A DNA stretch of 64,000 bases from Comamonadaceae bacterium UBA2121 (GTDB lineage: Bacteria > Pseudomonadota > Gammaproteobacteria > Burkholderiales > Burkholderiaceae_C): the NCBI GenBank assembly GCA_002331385.1, contig DCYB01000010.1:248001-312000 (forward strand), in the 5' to 3' direction. The position numbers and the translations under genes are program-made. Below, in pieces: positions 34,728 to 43,691 of this stretch (position 1 is its first letter; the number at the start of each line of letters is the position of its first letter). The notes under the pieces were generated by a model. It made no database searches. It was given only the letters and a program-made list of their open reading frames with translations, and had not been told where the DNA came from.

Positions 34728-36461
34728 ATGTCCGCTATCGACAAGCCCCAAATGGCCGCCATGGCCGCGTCCGAGAGCTATGCGCGGCACCAACTGCCTA
34801 GCAATGCGCATCCGGTGCCCGACCGCCGCGGCGCCAATTTCTACGATACCGATCCGACATTCAAAGCGCTGCTGCAGCTGTATCTGCCCGGCGATCTGTT
34901 CCAACACCTGCAACCGCACCTGAGCCGCATGGGCGAGTTGGCTGGCGGTCGGCTCGATGAGTTGGCGCTGATTGCCGACCGCAATCCGCCCGAACTCGAA
35001 ATGCGTACCCGCGCGGGTGAAGACCGCCAGCGCATCATCAAGCATCCCGCATACGAAGAGATGGAGCGCGTGGCGTACGGCGAATTCGGCCTGCAGGCGA
35101 TTTCGCACCGCGACGACATGCTGGGCTGGAGCGGCAAGATGCCCGCGTTGGTCAAATATGCGCTGACCTATCTTTTCGTGCAGGCGGAGTTCGGCCTGTG
35201 CTGCCCGCTGTCGATGACCGACTCGCTGACGCGCACACTGAAAAAATTTGGCGAGCCCGGCCTGATCGAGAAGTACCTGCCGCAACTGCTGTCGCTGGAT
35301 TGGGACGAGCAGGCGCAGGGCGCCATGTTCATGACTGAGCAGGCGGCGGGCTCCGATATCTCCAATACGCAAACGGTGGCGACCGCCCAGGCGGACGGCA
35401 CGTTCCGCATCACGGGCGACAAGTGGTTCTGCTCCAATCCCGACGCGGAATTCGCCATGGTGCTGGCGCACGTGGAAGGCGATCCGGCGGGCATGAAGGG
35501 CATCTCGCTGTTCCTGCTGCCGCGCACGCTGGACGATGGCAGCACCAACAGCTACCGCATCATCCGCCTGAAGGAAAAAATGGGCACGCGCTCCATGGCC
35601 AGCGGCGAGATCCGGCTCGATGGCGCCACCGCCTATCTGGTGGGCGAGCGGGGCCGCGGCTTTGTGCAGATTGCCGACATGGTGAACAACTCGCGCCTGT
35701 CCAACGGCGTGCGTTCTTCCGGCATGATGCGCCGCGCCGTGGCTGAAGCCGAATTTGTGGCGCACGAGCGCATCGCCTTCGGCAAGCGTCTGGAAGACAT
35801 GCCGCTGATGCAGCGCCAGCTCGACAAGCTGCGTGTTCCTGCCGAACAGGCGCGCAGCATGGTGCTGCAGACCGCGCAGACGCTGGCTCGCTCCGATGCG
35901 GGCGACAAGGACGCTTATGCGCTGCTGCGCATCCTCACGCCGATGATCAAGTTCCGCGCCTGCCGGGATGCGCGCAAGGTCACCGGCGACGCGATGGAAG
36001 TGCGTGGTGGCTGCGGCTACATCGAAGAATGGAGCGATCCGCGTCTGGTGCGCGATGCACACCTCGGCTCGATCTGGGAAGGCACGAGCAATATCGTTGC
36101 GCTGGACGTGTTCCGCGCCATCAAGCGCGAAGGTTCGCTGCCCGTGCTGAACACCTATCTGCACGGCCTGCTCGCAGACGCGCCCGGCATACCGGCCGGT
36201 TTTGCCAAGGCATTGAAAGCTGCGCTGCAAAACGCCAGCGCATTGGCCGAGCGGGCCGCCGAGCACAAGACAGAGGTGCTGGCACGCCAGGCCGCATCTG
36301 GCCTGTACCACTGCACCAGCGCGATCGCCATGGCCTGGGAAGCCAGCAAGATGCAGGACGCCGCGCGCATGCGCTTGGCCCAACTGGTGCTGGTGAACCG
36401 CGTGCTGCCGCGCGACCCGCTGAGCGCCAGCGCCTCGGACATTCCCGCCGACTGGAATTGA
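34728..36461 (+). CDS. Acyl-CoA dehydrogenase, AidB-like branch
   Basis: 577 residues, longer than typical acyl-CoA dehydrogenases (about 380) because of an extended N-terminal domain, as in AidB-like proteins. Flavin-dependent alpha,beta-dehydrogenation of an acyl-CoA is the family reaction. Seen: GAMFMTEQAAGSDISNTQT, the FAD-binding GDKWFCSNPDAEFAMVLAH, MGTRSMASGEIRLDGA, and the C-terminal GGCGYIEEWSDPRLVRDAHLGS with IWEGTSNIVALDVFRAI. The start follows CAAGGAG by five bases. It is the first gene of an operon with a Bug protein and a CoA-transferase. Confidence 0.88.
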   Translation: MSAIDKPQMAAMAASESYARHQLPSNAHPVPDRRGANFYDTDPTFKALLQLYLPGDLFQHLQPHLSRMGELAGGRLDELALIADRNPPELEMRTRAGEDRQRIIKHPAYEEMERVAYGEFGLQAISHRDDMLGWSGKMPALVKYALTYLFVQAEFGLCCPLSMTDSLTRTLKKFGEPGLIEKYLPQLLSLDWDEQAQGAMFMTEQAAGSDISNTQTVATAQADGTFRITGDKWFCSNPDAEFAMVLAHVEGDPAGMKGISLFLLPRTLDDGSTNSYRIIRLKEKMGTRSMASGEIRLDGATAYLVGERGRGFVQIADMVNNSRLSNGVRSSGMMRRAVAEAEFVAHERIAFGKRLEDMPLMQRQLDKLRVPAEQARSMVLQTAQTLARSDAGDKDAYALLRILTPMIKFRACRDARKVTGDAMEVRGGCGYIEEWSDPRLVRDAHLGSIWEGTSNIVALDVFRAIKREGSLPVLNTYLHGLLADAPGIPAGFAKALKAALQNASALAERAAEHKTEVLARQAASGLYHCTSAIAMAWEASKMQDAARMRLAQLVLVNRVLPRDPLSASASDIPADWN

Positions 36462-36589
36462 ATCGACGCCGCGGGACATTTCACCCCCAGGGTGACCGGC
36501 GGCGCGTAGCCCCATCCTGATGCGCACCTGAACTGCATCGGGAGGCTGTGCCGTGCGAGCACCCGATATACCACCTCAGGAGACAAACC

Positions 36590-37573
36590 ATGTTCAACAA
36601 ACGCCAAATACTGCTGGCACTGGCCAGTGCCGCCCTCGTCGCGCCTGTCGGCCACGCCGTCGCCAACGACAGCTATCCGCAACGCACCGTCACCTTCGTC
36701 GTGCCGTTCCCGCCCGGCGGCCCGACGGACGCCATGGCGCGCGTGCTGGCCGCCGAACTCACGACCGTGCTGGGGCAAAGCGTGGTGGTCGATAACCGCT
36801 CGGGTGCGGGCGGCAACATCGGCGCGGAATACGTGAGCCGCGCCAAGCCCGACGGCTACACCATCATGTTCGGCACCTCTGGCCCGCTCGCCATCAACCA
36901 GAGCCTCTACAAGAAAATGGGCTACGACCCGCGCACCAGCTTCTCGCCCATCATGTACGTGGGCCATCTGCCCAACATCCTCATCGTGCGCAACAACCTT
37001 GGTGTGAAAAACGTGCAGGAGCTCATCGCGCTGGACAAGGCCAAGCCCAATACCCTGAGCTTTGCGTCCTCGGGCAACGGCGCGTCGTCGCACCTGGCGG
37101 GCGTGCTCTTCAACGAGCTCGCTCATACCAAACTCATGCACGTGCCCTACAAAGGCACCGGCCCTGCGCTGAACGACCTGCTGGCCGGGCAGGTGGACAT
37201 GACCTTCACCGACATCCTCACCGCCATGCCGTACATAAAGACCGGCAAGGTCAAGGCGCTGGGCGTCGCCACGGCCAAACGCTCCAGCGCCATGCCCGAG
37301 ATCCCCACCATCGCCGAGCAAGGGCTGAAGGGCTATGACGTTAGCGTCTTCTTCGGCGTGGTCGGCCCCAAGGGCATGCCTGCTGACGTGGTGCAGACGC
37401 TGAACCAGTCCTTTGGCAAGGTGCTCGATTCGGACAAGGTGAAAAAGATGTTCGCCGATCAGGGGCTGGAGGCTTCAAGCGACCGCACGCCTGCGTATCT
37501 GGATAAATTCATCCACTCGGAAACCAGTCGCTGGAGTTCGGTGGTCAAGAATTCGGGCGTGCAGCTTGATTAA
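36590..37573 (+). CDS. Bug-family tripartite tricarboxylate transporter substrate-binding protein
   Basis: 327 residues, with a signal peptide of about 25 residues (MFNKRQILLALAS… ending VAN). Bug/TctC proteins bind carboxylates in the periplasm and are expanded in Comamonadaceae and Bordetella. Seen: RTVTFVVPFPPGGPTDAMAR, the ligand-loop VVDNRSGAGGNIGAEYV, PDGYTIMFGTSGPLAI, and HVPYKGTGPALNDLLAGQVD. No TctA/TctB membrane subunits are near, as is usual for orphan Bug proteins. Its place between acyl-CoA dehydrogenase and CoA-transferase genes suggests it captures or senses the acid that the operon activates. AGGAGA precedes the ATG. Confidence 0.93.
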   Translation: MFNKRQILLALASAALVAPVGHAVANDSYPQRTVTFVVPFPPGGPTDAMARVLAAELTTVLGQSVVVDNRSGAGGNIGAEYVSRAKPDGYTIMFGTSGPLAINQSLYKKMGYDPRTSFSPIMYVGHLPNILIVRNNLGVKNVQELIALDKAKPNTLSFASSGNGASSHLAGVLFNELAHTKLMHVPYKGTGPALNDLLAGQVDMTFTDILTAMPYIKTGKVKALGVATAKRSSAMPEIPTIAEQGLKGYDVSVFFGVVGPKGMPADVVQTLNQSFGKVLDSDKVKKMFADQGLEASSDRTPAYLDKFIHSETSRWSSVVKNSGVQLD

Positions 37574-37611
37574 GTTGCGCCGGGTGACTCACGCACACAG
37601 GACGGAAAAAT

Positions 37612-38754
37612 ATGCAGCAGTCAAATAACAACCGCAACACAGGCGCCTTGCAAGGCATCAAGGTGCTGGATCTATCGCGCATTCTGGGCGGGCCACTGTG
37701 CGGCCAGATTCTGGGCGATCACGGCGCCGATGTGCTCAAGGTGGAGCCGCCGCAGGGCGACGATACGCGCACCTGGGGGCCACCGTTTCGCGATGGCGTG
37801 GCGTCGTACTACTACGGGCTGAACCGCAACAAGCGCATCCAGTTTCTCGATCTCTCGCAACACGAAGGCCAGCAGCGCGTGCGCGAACTGATGGCCGAAG
37901 CGGATGTGGTGGTCGAGAACTTCAAGATCGGCACCATGGAAAAGTGGGGCATCGGCTACGAGCAGATGCAGGCCGAATTTCCGCAGCTCATCTGGTGCCG
38001 CGTTTCCGGTTTTGGCGTGGATGGTCCGTTGGGCGCTTTGCCCGGCTACGACGCGGCGGTGCAGGCCATGACCGGACTGATGAGCGTGAACGGCGAACCC
38101 GATGGCGATCCGCTGCGCGTGGGCCTGCCGGTGGTGGACATGGTGACGGGCATGAACGCGGTCATCGGCGTGTTGCTGGCGCTGCACGAGCGCGGGCGCA
38201 GCGGCCGGGGGCAACTCATCAATGCGTCGCTGTACGACTCCGGCATCTCGCTGTTGCATCCGCATGCGGCCAACTGGTTCATGAACGGCAAGATTCCGCA
38301 GCGCACGGGCAACGCCCATCCCAACATCTATCCGTATGACGTGGTGAAGACGTCCACGTCACCCATCTTTCTGGCAGTAGGCAATGACCGCCAGTTCCGC
38401 CTCATGTGCGAGCACCTGGGCCGCTCCGATCTAGGCTCGGACGAGCGCTTTGCCACGGCAGGCCAACGCTCCGTGAATCGCGTGGAGTTGAAGGCGCTGC
38501 TGGAACAATTGCTCGCCCAACGGGATTGCGTACAACTGGCCGACGAGCTGATGGCCATCGGCGTGCCAGCGGCCCCGGTGCTCGATGTGGAGCAGGCACT
38601 GCAAGCGCCGCACACGTTGCACGGCGACATGGTGATCCGCATGGGCGAGTACCAGGGGCTTGGCGCACCCGTCAAGCTGAGCCGCACCCCTGCGACGTAC
38701 CGGCATGCGCCGCTGAGTGAGGGTGCGGAGTTCCTGGGGCCAGACGCCGACTGA
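37612..38754 (+). CDS. CaiB/BaiF family CoA-transferase
   Basis: 380 residues. Class III CoA-transferases move CoA between carboxylic acids without a ping-pong thioester of the classical type. Seen: GIKVLDLSRILGGPLCGQILGDHGADV (in parts), VEPPQGDDTRTWGPPF, the active-site aspartate Asp147 in PGYDAAVQAM, and LINASLYDSGISLL. It would make the acyl-CoA that the upstream dehydrogenase oxidises, so the operon is likely a short degradation route for an imported acid. It starts 38 bases after the Bug gene. Confidence 0.92.
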   Translation: MQQSNNNRNTGALQGIKVLDLSRILGGPLCGQILGDHGADVLKVEPPQGDDTRTWGPPFRDGVASYYYGLNRNKRIQFLDLSQHEGQQRVRELMAEADVVVENFKIGTMEKWGIGYEQMQAEFPQLIWCRVSGFGVDGPLGALPGYDAAVQAMTGLMSVNGEPDGDPLRVGLPVVDMVTGMNAVIGVLLALHERGRSGRGQLINASLYDSGISLLHPHAANWFMNGKIPQRTGNAHPNIYPYDVVKTSTSPIFLAVGNDRQFRLMCEHLGRSDLGSDERFATAGQRSVNRVELKALLEQLLAQRDCVQLADELMAIGVPAAPVLDVEQALQAPHTLHGDMVIRMGEYQGLGAPVKLSRTPATYRHAPLSEGAEFLGPDAD

Positions 38755-38769
38755 TGGGTGGGAGGCCGC

Positions 38770-39720
38770 TCAGGCCTGCTCCGCCAGCAGATCCTGCAAG
38801 GCCTTCACTTGCTGGCGCAGGCGTTCGTTTTCCGATTCGAGTTCGGCCACGCGTTGTTGCAGCGCTTCGGTGGACAGCGCGGGTTGGCTTTCGCCTGCTT
38901 TGCCATCGTTGCCTGCCATGTCGGCGGATTCGGCCTTGGGTTTCTTCTTGGCATCGCGCACGCGCTTGGCGGCTTGTTTGAGCTCTTGCGCGCCGCCTTG
39001 GGCGACGGTGGATTGCTCATCAAGCGGCAGGGTGGAGACCACGGCCGCCGCGTTCAGGGAGAGTTCACCGGATTTCACGGCGGCGACCACTTCGGGCGCG
39101 GCGTTCTGGTGGATGGTCTCGATCATCTTCACCTGACTGGCGGTGAGGCGTGCGGCGCGCGCGAGGGCTTCGCGGGTGTCCAGCGACTGATCGGGCACCT
39201 TGGGCACGGAGGCGAGCGCCTTGGCGACCACCGGGTCCGTGTCGCCTTCCCATGGGGCTTCTTCAGCGCCGGAGACCTTCTGCTGTTCTTTCGCTTCGGC
39301 TTTGGCTGCGACAACGGCGGCCGCTGCGGCGGCGCGGCGCTCGGCGATGATTTCGCGCTTGCGCAGGGCGAGCACGCCACGCTGGAACTCCGATACGCTG
39401 CGGCGGCCCAGGTGCTGGTCGATCATCCACAGGTGCACGTCCTCCATGTTCTGGAAGCGCGTGTTCTGCACAGTCTTGAACGGCAGGCCGTGCGCCTGGC
39501 AGATGCCGAAGCGGTTGTGGCCGTCGATGAGGATGTTGCCCCACAGGACGAGTGCGTCGCGGCAGCCTTCGTCGAGGATGGAGCGCTCGAGGGATTCGTG
39601 CTCGTCGGCGGTGAGCGGATCGATGTAGGCCTTCAGTTCAGGCAGCACGACGATGTCGTCGGCGCTCGGGTGTTCCAGTTTGTTGTCGGGGTTGGCGTTG
39701 GGCGGGAGAGCGTAGGACAT
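38770..39720 (-). CDS. Orphan ParB-like (ParB/Sulfiredoxin domain) protein
   Basis: 316 residues. The N-terminal ParB/Srx-type nuclease-like domain shows LKAYIDPLTADEHESLERSI, GNILIDGHNRFGICQAHG and WMIDQHLGRRSVSEFQRG. A helix-turn-helix-like stretch follows (ARLTASQVKMIETIHQ… SLNAAAVVSTL), then a Lys/Ala-rich linker and a C-terminal leucine-zipper-like coiled coil (VAELESENERLRQQV). No parA, parS-like repeat, plasmid or phage gene is near, so this is not a segregation locus. The start is the Met of MSYALPP; a longer frame to 39837 lacks similarity. Its role is unknown. Confidence 0.8.
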   Translation of the reverse strand: MSYALPPNANPDNKLEHPSADDIVVLPELKAYIDPLTADEHESLERSILDEGCRDALVLWGNILIDGHNRFGICQAHGLPFKTVQNTRFQNMEDVHLWMIDQHLGRRSVSEFQRGVLALRKREIIAERRAAAAAAVVAAKAEAKEQQKVSGAEEAPWEGDTDPVVAKALASVPKVPDQSLDTREALARAARLTASQVKMIETIHQNAAPEVVAAVKSGELSLNAAAVVSTLPLDEQSTVAQGGAQELKQAAKRVRDAKKKPKAESADMAGNDGKAGESQPALSTEALQQRVAELESENERLRQQVKALQDLLAEQA

Positions 39721-39893
39721 GAGCAAAGGATTCTGCGACCCCACCCGGTGAAAGGGCGGGGCGTTGCGTGCGAAGTCCGAAAACTTCGGCGGATGAATGA
39801 TGGAATAAAGGGGCGTTGAGGCATCGGCGGACTGCACCGCAGTGCAGCTGGCGTGGTCACCTCAACGCGGGGAACGCGCGAGCGCGCGTTCGA

Positions 39894-41264
39894 TCAGGCG
39901 AGCAGGCGCGAAATCAGCGCGCCTTCCACCGGGCCTTCCAGCGGAATGCGCACGCGCACGGGGTTGCCTTGCGCCACTTCGACGGGCTCGCCATCGAGGT
40001 TGAACATTTTTTCCAGCTTGACCTGGCGGTTGCCTTGCGGATGGATGATCTCCAGCGTGTCGCCGACCTGGAAGCGGTTCTTGGTCTCGACTTCGGCCAG
40101 GCCGTTTTCGTAGCCGCGCACTTCGCCCACGAAGTGGCTGCGCTGCAGCACCGAGTGCCCGGTTTCGTAGTTCTGGTAGTCCTGCGACGGACGGCGCTCC
40201 AGCAGACCGCCGGTGTAGCCGCGATTGGCAAGGCCTTCCAGCTCGGTGATCAGTGCGGGGTTGAACGGGCGACCGGCCACGGCGTCATCGATGGCGCGGC
40301 GGTAGACCTGCGCAGTGCGGGCGACGTAGTACAGGCTCTTGGTGCGGCCTTCGATCTTGAGCGAATCGATGCCGATCTTGACGAGGCGTTCCACGTGCTC
40401 CACGGCGCGCAGGTCCTTGGAGTTCATGATGTAGGTGCCGTGCTCGTCTTCCATGATCGGCATGTGCTCACCGGGGCGGCCCATCTCCTCGATCAGGAAC
40501 ACCTGATCGGCCTTGGGATGGCGCTCGCCGTTGCCGCAGGTGGAGGCAAACATGGAGTCGGCCTCTTCACGCGCCTTCTCGAAGTTGAAGCCGTTCTCCA
40601 TGGTCTGGGCCAGCGCTTCGCCGGTGTTGGAGTCGACCGCCGCGTCGTGCGTCTTGTACTCCCAGCGGCAGGCGTTGGTGCACGTGCCCTGATTGGGGTC
40701 GCGGCGGTTGAAGTAGCCCGACAGCAGGCAACGGCCCGAGTAGGCGATGCACAGCGCGCCGTGCACGAAGACTTCCAGCTCCATGTCGGGGCATTCCTGG
40801 CGGATCTTCTCGATCTCGTCGAGGCTCAGTTCGCGCGAGAGGATGATGCGCGAGACGCCGGCCTTCTGCCAGAACTTCACGGTGGCGTAGTTGGTGGTGT
40901 TGGCCTGCACAGAGAGATGGATTTCCGCGTCGGGCCATTTCTCTTTCACCATCATCATCAGGCCGGGGTCGGCCATGATGAAGGCGTCCGGCTTCAGCTC
41001 CATGACGGGCGTGATGTCGCGGATGTAGGTGCGCACCTTGTCGTTGTGGGCGATGAGGTTGCTGGTGACGAAGAATTTCTTGCCCCGGGCGTGCGCTTCC
41101 TGGATGCCCTGGGCGATTTGCTCCAGACGGAATTCGTTGTTGCGCGCGCGCAGGCTGTAGCGTGGCTGACCGGCGTAGATGGCGTCGGCGCCGAAGTCGT
41201 AGGCGGCGCGCATTTTGTCGAGCGAGCCGGCTGGCAGCAGCAGTTCGGGGGCTTTGAGAGTCAT
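39894..41264 (-). CDS. trhP: tRNA 5-hydroxyuridine synthesis protein TrhP (YegQ), U32 peptidase family
   Basis: 456 residues. TrhP, an iron-sulfur U32-family protein, takes part in prephenate-dependent hydroxylation of uridine-34 in tRNA. Seen: PELLLPAGSLDKMRAAYDFGADAIY near the N-terminus, EVFVHGALCIAYSGRCLLS with the first Cys pair, QGTCTNACRW with the second, and KIEGRTKSLYYVA. The C-terminal beta domain (about 370–456) contains FQVGDTLEIIHPQGN. Full-length with the expected four cysteines. It lies upstream of nothing else on this strand; a tRNA-Leu gene lies on the 5' side. Confidence 0.92.
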   Translation of the reverse strand: MTLKAPELLLPAGSLDKMRAAYDFGADAIYAGQPRYSLRARNNEFRLEQIAQGIQEAHARGKKFFVTSNLIAHNDKVRTYIRDITPVMELKPDAFIMADPGLMMMVKEKWPDAEIHLSVQANTTNYATVKFWQKAGVSRIILSRELSLDEIEKIRQECPDMELEVFVHGALCIAYSGRCLLSGYFNRRDPNQGTCTNACRWEYKTHDAAVDSNTGEALAQTMENGFNFEKAREEADSMFASTCGNGERHPKADQVFLIEEMGRPGEHMPIMEDEHGTYIMNSKDLRAVEHVERLVKIGIDSLKIEGRTKSLYYVARTAQVYRRAIDDAVAGRPFNPALITELEGLANRGYTGGLLERRPSQDYQNYETGHSVLQRSHFVGEVRGYENGLAEVETKNRFQVGDTLEIIHPQGNRQVKLEKMFNLDGEPVEVAQGNPVRVRIPLEGPVEGALISRLLA

Positions 41265-41352
41265 GGTCCGTATTTTCCCCGAAGTGGGGTGTTGGGTGGT
41301 AACGGTATGGTTTTGCCAAAGCGTCGTCAGGCCATGGCGCGCAGTGATTCAG

Positions 41353-41390
41353 AAAACGAAAAACCCGCTTGCGCTGTGCGCAAACGGGTT
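41353..41390 (-). terminator. Terminator of tRNA-Leu
   Basis: A stem of aacccg…cgggtt extended by ttgcgc/gcgcaa with one C·A mismatch and a 3-base loop. On the minus strand the hairpin is followed by a T-rich run (TTTTTCGTTTTC), just 3' of the tRNA. Confidence 0.75.
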
Positions 41391-41398
41391 CATGTATC

Positions 41399-41483
<85 letters not shown>

Positions 41484-41499
41484 TTTCAGGGAAGCAGCG

Positions 41500-41505
41500 A
41501 TTGTA
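41500..41505 (-). promoter_or_regulatory. Putative -10 box of tRNA-Leu
   Basis: TACAAT on the minus strand, 17 bases upstream of the mature tRNA 5' end. The -35 is not recognisable, so this rests on the -10 alone. Confidence 0.4.
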
Positions 41506-41594
41506 GCGCGGATTTTTTACCCGAAAAACAAAAACTGGAAAAAAAGCAGATCCCGACGAAAAAATTTTTGCGTGATAGCCGACTGGTGGGGTGT

Positions 41595-42404
41595 CTACCC
41601 GGGCCGGGAATCGTCTGCCAACGGATCGGGTGCCGAGGTGGCCTGGTGCGCGCCCACGCCCATGCCCATCCCGACGCCCATCGCGCCCATGCCGCCGCCG
41701 CCCGCTGCGCCGCCGCCAGCGCCTCCCCGACCGCCTCCAGCACCGCCGCCTTGCGCCGCGCCACCTGCGCCGCCGGGACGGCGGCCCGCGCCGCCCGAGC
41801 TTGCGGGGCGCTGCGGCCCCTGATCGGGGATGCGCACGTCGGCAGGAATCGGGTCCAGCTGGAGCACCTCGCGAACGTAGTTGCGCAGCGAGATGACGAG
41901 TTCGCGCGTGTGGATGCTGCGGCCTTCGGCCAGCTCCTGCGCCGCGTGCGCGGCCATGCGCACCTGTTCCTCCGTTCCCAGCAGGATGACGTCGGAGAGC
42001 GCGGCTTCCACCGCATCGCGGATGCGGCGCTGGCGCTCGGAACTGGTCAGGGCCGCGCTGCCCGAGACGCTGTCGGCGGCATCTTCGTCCGAATCTTCGT
42101 CACTGGCCGGGACACTGGTGATCGCCAACGCCGCTTGCTCACGCGCACGCTGTGCCATCTCGTGCAGGCGCAGATCGCGCATGTGAGTGGGCCGCACTTC
42201 GAGCTGTCCGGTGAACGAGCTGCCCAAGGTCTTGTAGGCCGCCATCAGTGACTTGAGGCGCTCGTTGATCTGCCGGTTCTCGCGCTCGCGGCGCTTCTGG
42301 ATGGTCTGCATGAACAGCAGTCGCACGCCCATCATCAGGCAGGTGACGAGCAACAGTCCTGCGATCGTGGAGAGCACGGAGGACCAGGAACTGAAATCAA
42401 TCAT
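41595..42404 (-). CDS. Membrane-anchored protein with glycine-rich tail, unknown function
   Basis: About 269 residues. An N-terminal transmembrane helix (about 10–32) is followed by a helical, charged cytoplasmic region (KRRERENRQINERLKSL onward) and an acidic loop (SDEDSDEDAAD). A second helical part has RIRDAVEAALSDVILLG and VRMAAHAAQELAEG. The last 70 residues are almost only Gly/Ala/Met/Arg (runs such as GGAGGGRGGAGG). I do not recognise the family. The start is uncertain: ATG codons at 42413 and 42446 are also in frame and none has a clear ribosome site. Upstream of tRNA-Leu on the same strand. Confidence 0.65.
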   Translation of the reverse strand: MIDFSSWSSVLSTIAGLLLVTCLMMGVRLLFMQTIQKRRERENRQINERLKSLMAAYKTLGSSFTGQLEVRPTHMRDLRLHEMAQRAREQAALAITSVPASDEDSDEDAADSVSGSAALTSSERQRRIRDAVEAALSDVILLGTEEQVRMAAHAAQELAEGRSIHTRELVISLRNYVREVLQLDPIPADVRIPDQGPQRPASSGGAGRRPGGAGGAAQGGGAGGGRGGAGGGAAGGGGMGAMGVGMGMGVGAHQATSAPDPLADDSRPG

Positions 42405-42731
42405 GGAGCGCATGGGCAGGACAGGCGGGCATTGGCGATGGGCCATTCTCGACCAAATGCGTTGCAGGCGGCGTCAGCGCGCTTCCCTAGTGTTGGGCGC
42501 CGCCAGTGGTTGTGCATGGTTGGGCTTTCTCCTCCCGCCGGGGCACCGCGTCTGACTAACGCCATGGTTGGGGGATTTGTTTATTTGACAGGAGTCATCA
42601 AAACGGGCGACGGCACGCCGCTATGGAATTTGAAATGTATTATCAATGTCAGCAAGCGCCGGTCACGGTTGCTGGGGCGCGCATCAACGCGGTGTTTTTC
42701 CGCACTCACACGTTTCAAGAAAGTGAACAAC
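42405..42731. other. Intergenic region, no gene seen
   Basis: 327 bases between the divergent glycine-rich protein and the dehydrogenase genes. A TTGACA hexamer occurs at 42585–42590 but no -10 follows at the right distance. An open frame runs through it but carries no family similarity. Confidence 0.5.
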
Positions 42732-43643
42732 ATGAGTTCTCCTCGCATCGCTTTGGTCGGCGTTGGCCTGATGGGCCACGGCATTGCCATGAATATTGCC
42801 CAGAAAGGCTTTGCGTTGACGGTGCTGGACCATCCCGGCAACCAGCCGCTCGATCGCCTGAAGGCGCAGGGGGTGCGCTCGGTCGGCAGCGTGCGGGAAC
42901 TGGCGCAAGATGCGGACATTCTCATCCTGTGCGTCACTGGATCGCCGCAGGTGGAAGCGGTGCTGCTCGGCGAGCCCGGTGCGGCAAGCGAGACAGGGGC
43001 TTTGGCGGCAATGAAGCCGGGCGCGGTGGTGGTGGACTGCTCCACATCGCTGCCGCAGTCAACGGAAAAGATCGCCGCAGCGGTGAGCAAGGCGGGCTGT
43101 GATTTTCTCGATGCCCCCATGACGCGCACGCCCAAGGAGGCCGAAGAAGGGCGCCTGAACCTGCTCGTGGGCGGCAATGCGAATGTGCTCGCGCGTTGCC
43201 TGCCGGTGCTGCGCTGCTTTGCCGAAAACGTCACGCACACCGGCGGGACGGGCACGGGGCACCGTATGAAGCTGCTGCACAACTATGTGTCGCTCGGCAC
43301 GGTGGCGCTCATCAGCGAAGCTGCCGCCTGCGCGCTGCGCGGCGGCGTGGGAGCCGAGGTGTTTGCCGACGTGCTGGGCAAGGGCGGTGGCGGTGGCGTG
43401 GCGCTGGACCGGTTGCGTCCGTACCTGCTCGACAAGGACCCGAACGGGCTGAAGTTCTTCATGGGCAATGCGCTCAAGGACATGGGGTATTACGTCGCCA
43501 TGGCCAACCAGGAGCGTGCGCCGCAAGACATCGCCGATTCCGTGCATGAAACGTTTGCGCGCGCGGTGGCGCGGGTCGGCGCACAGGCGCTGGTCCCGGA
43601 GCTTGTGAGCATGCTGGAGCGCGCCGAATCCGACAACACGTAG
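42732..43643 (+). CDS. NAD(P)-dependent beta-hydroxyacid dehydrogenase (3-hydroxyisobutyrate dehydrogenase family)
   Basis: 303 residues. The family oxidises beta-hydroxy acids such as 3-hydroxyisobutyrate or reduces tartronate semialdehyde. Seen: the Rossmann start IALVGVGLMGHGIAMNIAQKG, LILCVTGSPQVEAVL, VVDCSTSLPQST, the substrate loop FLDAPMTRTPKEAEEG, and the catalytic lysine region HRMKLLHNYV with the following Asn. The helical C-terminal domain ends MLERAESDNT. The AADEDSN substrate signature typical of some members is not obvious. It lies 48 bases upstream of an aldehyde dehydrogenase gene, so they probably form a two-gene unit acting on one hydroxy acid/aldehyde pair (inference). Confidence 0.87.
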   Translation: MSSPRIALVGVGLMGHGIAMNIAQKGFALTVLDHPGNQPLDRLKAQGVRSVGSVRELAQDADILILCVTGSPQVEAVLLGEPGAASETGALAAMKPGAVVVDCSTSLPQSTEKIAAAVSKAGCDFLDAPMTRTPKEAEEGRLNLLVGGNANVLARCLPVLRCFAENVTHTGGTGTGHRMKLLHNYVSLGTVALISEAAACALRGGVGAEVFADVLGKGGGGGVALDRLRPYLLDKDPNGLKFFMGNALKDMGYYVAMANQERAPQDIADSVHETFARAVARVGAQALVPELVSMLERAESDNT

Positions 43644-43691
43644 TGGGTGCTGTTCGGTGCGATACTCCAAAAAACACAGGAGACAACAACG

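Noticed and set aside
34662..36527. 621-codon minus-strand frame opposite the acyl-CoA dehydrogenase
   Set aside because: Shadow of the real gene: no family motif, composition typical of an antisense high-GC frame, and no ribosome site.
38770..39720. Idea that the ParB-like gene marks an integrated plasmid or chromosome partition locus
   Set aside because: No parA, rep gene, parS-like repeats or integration boundaries were seen; both flanks are ordinary chromosomal genes.
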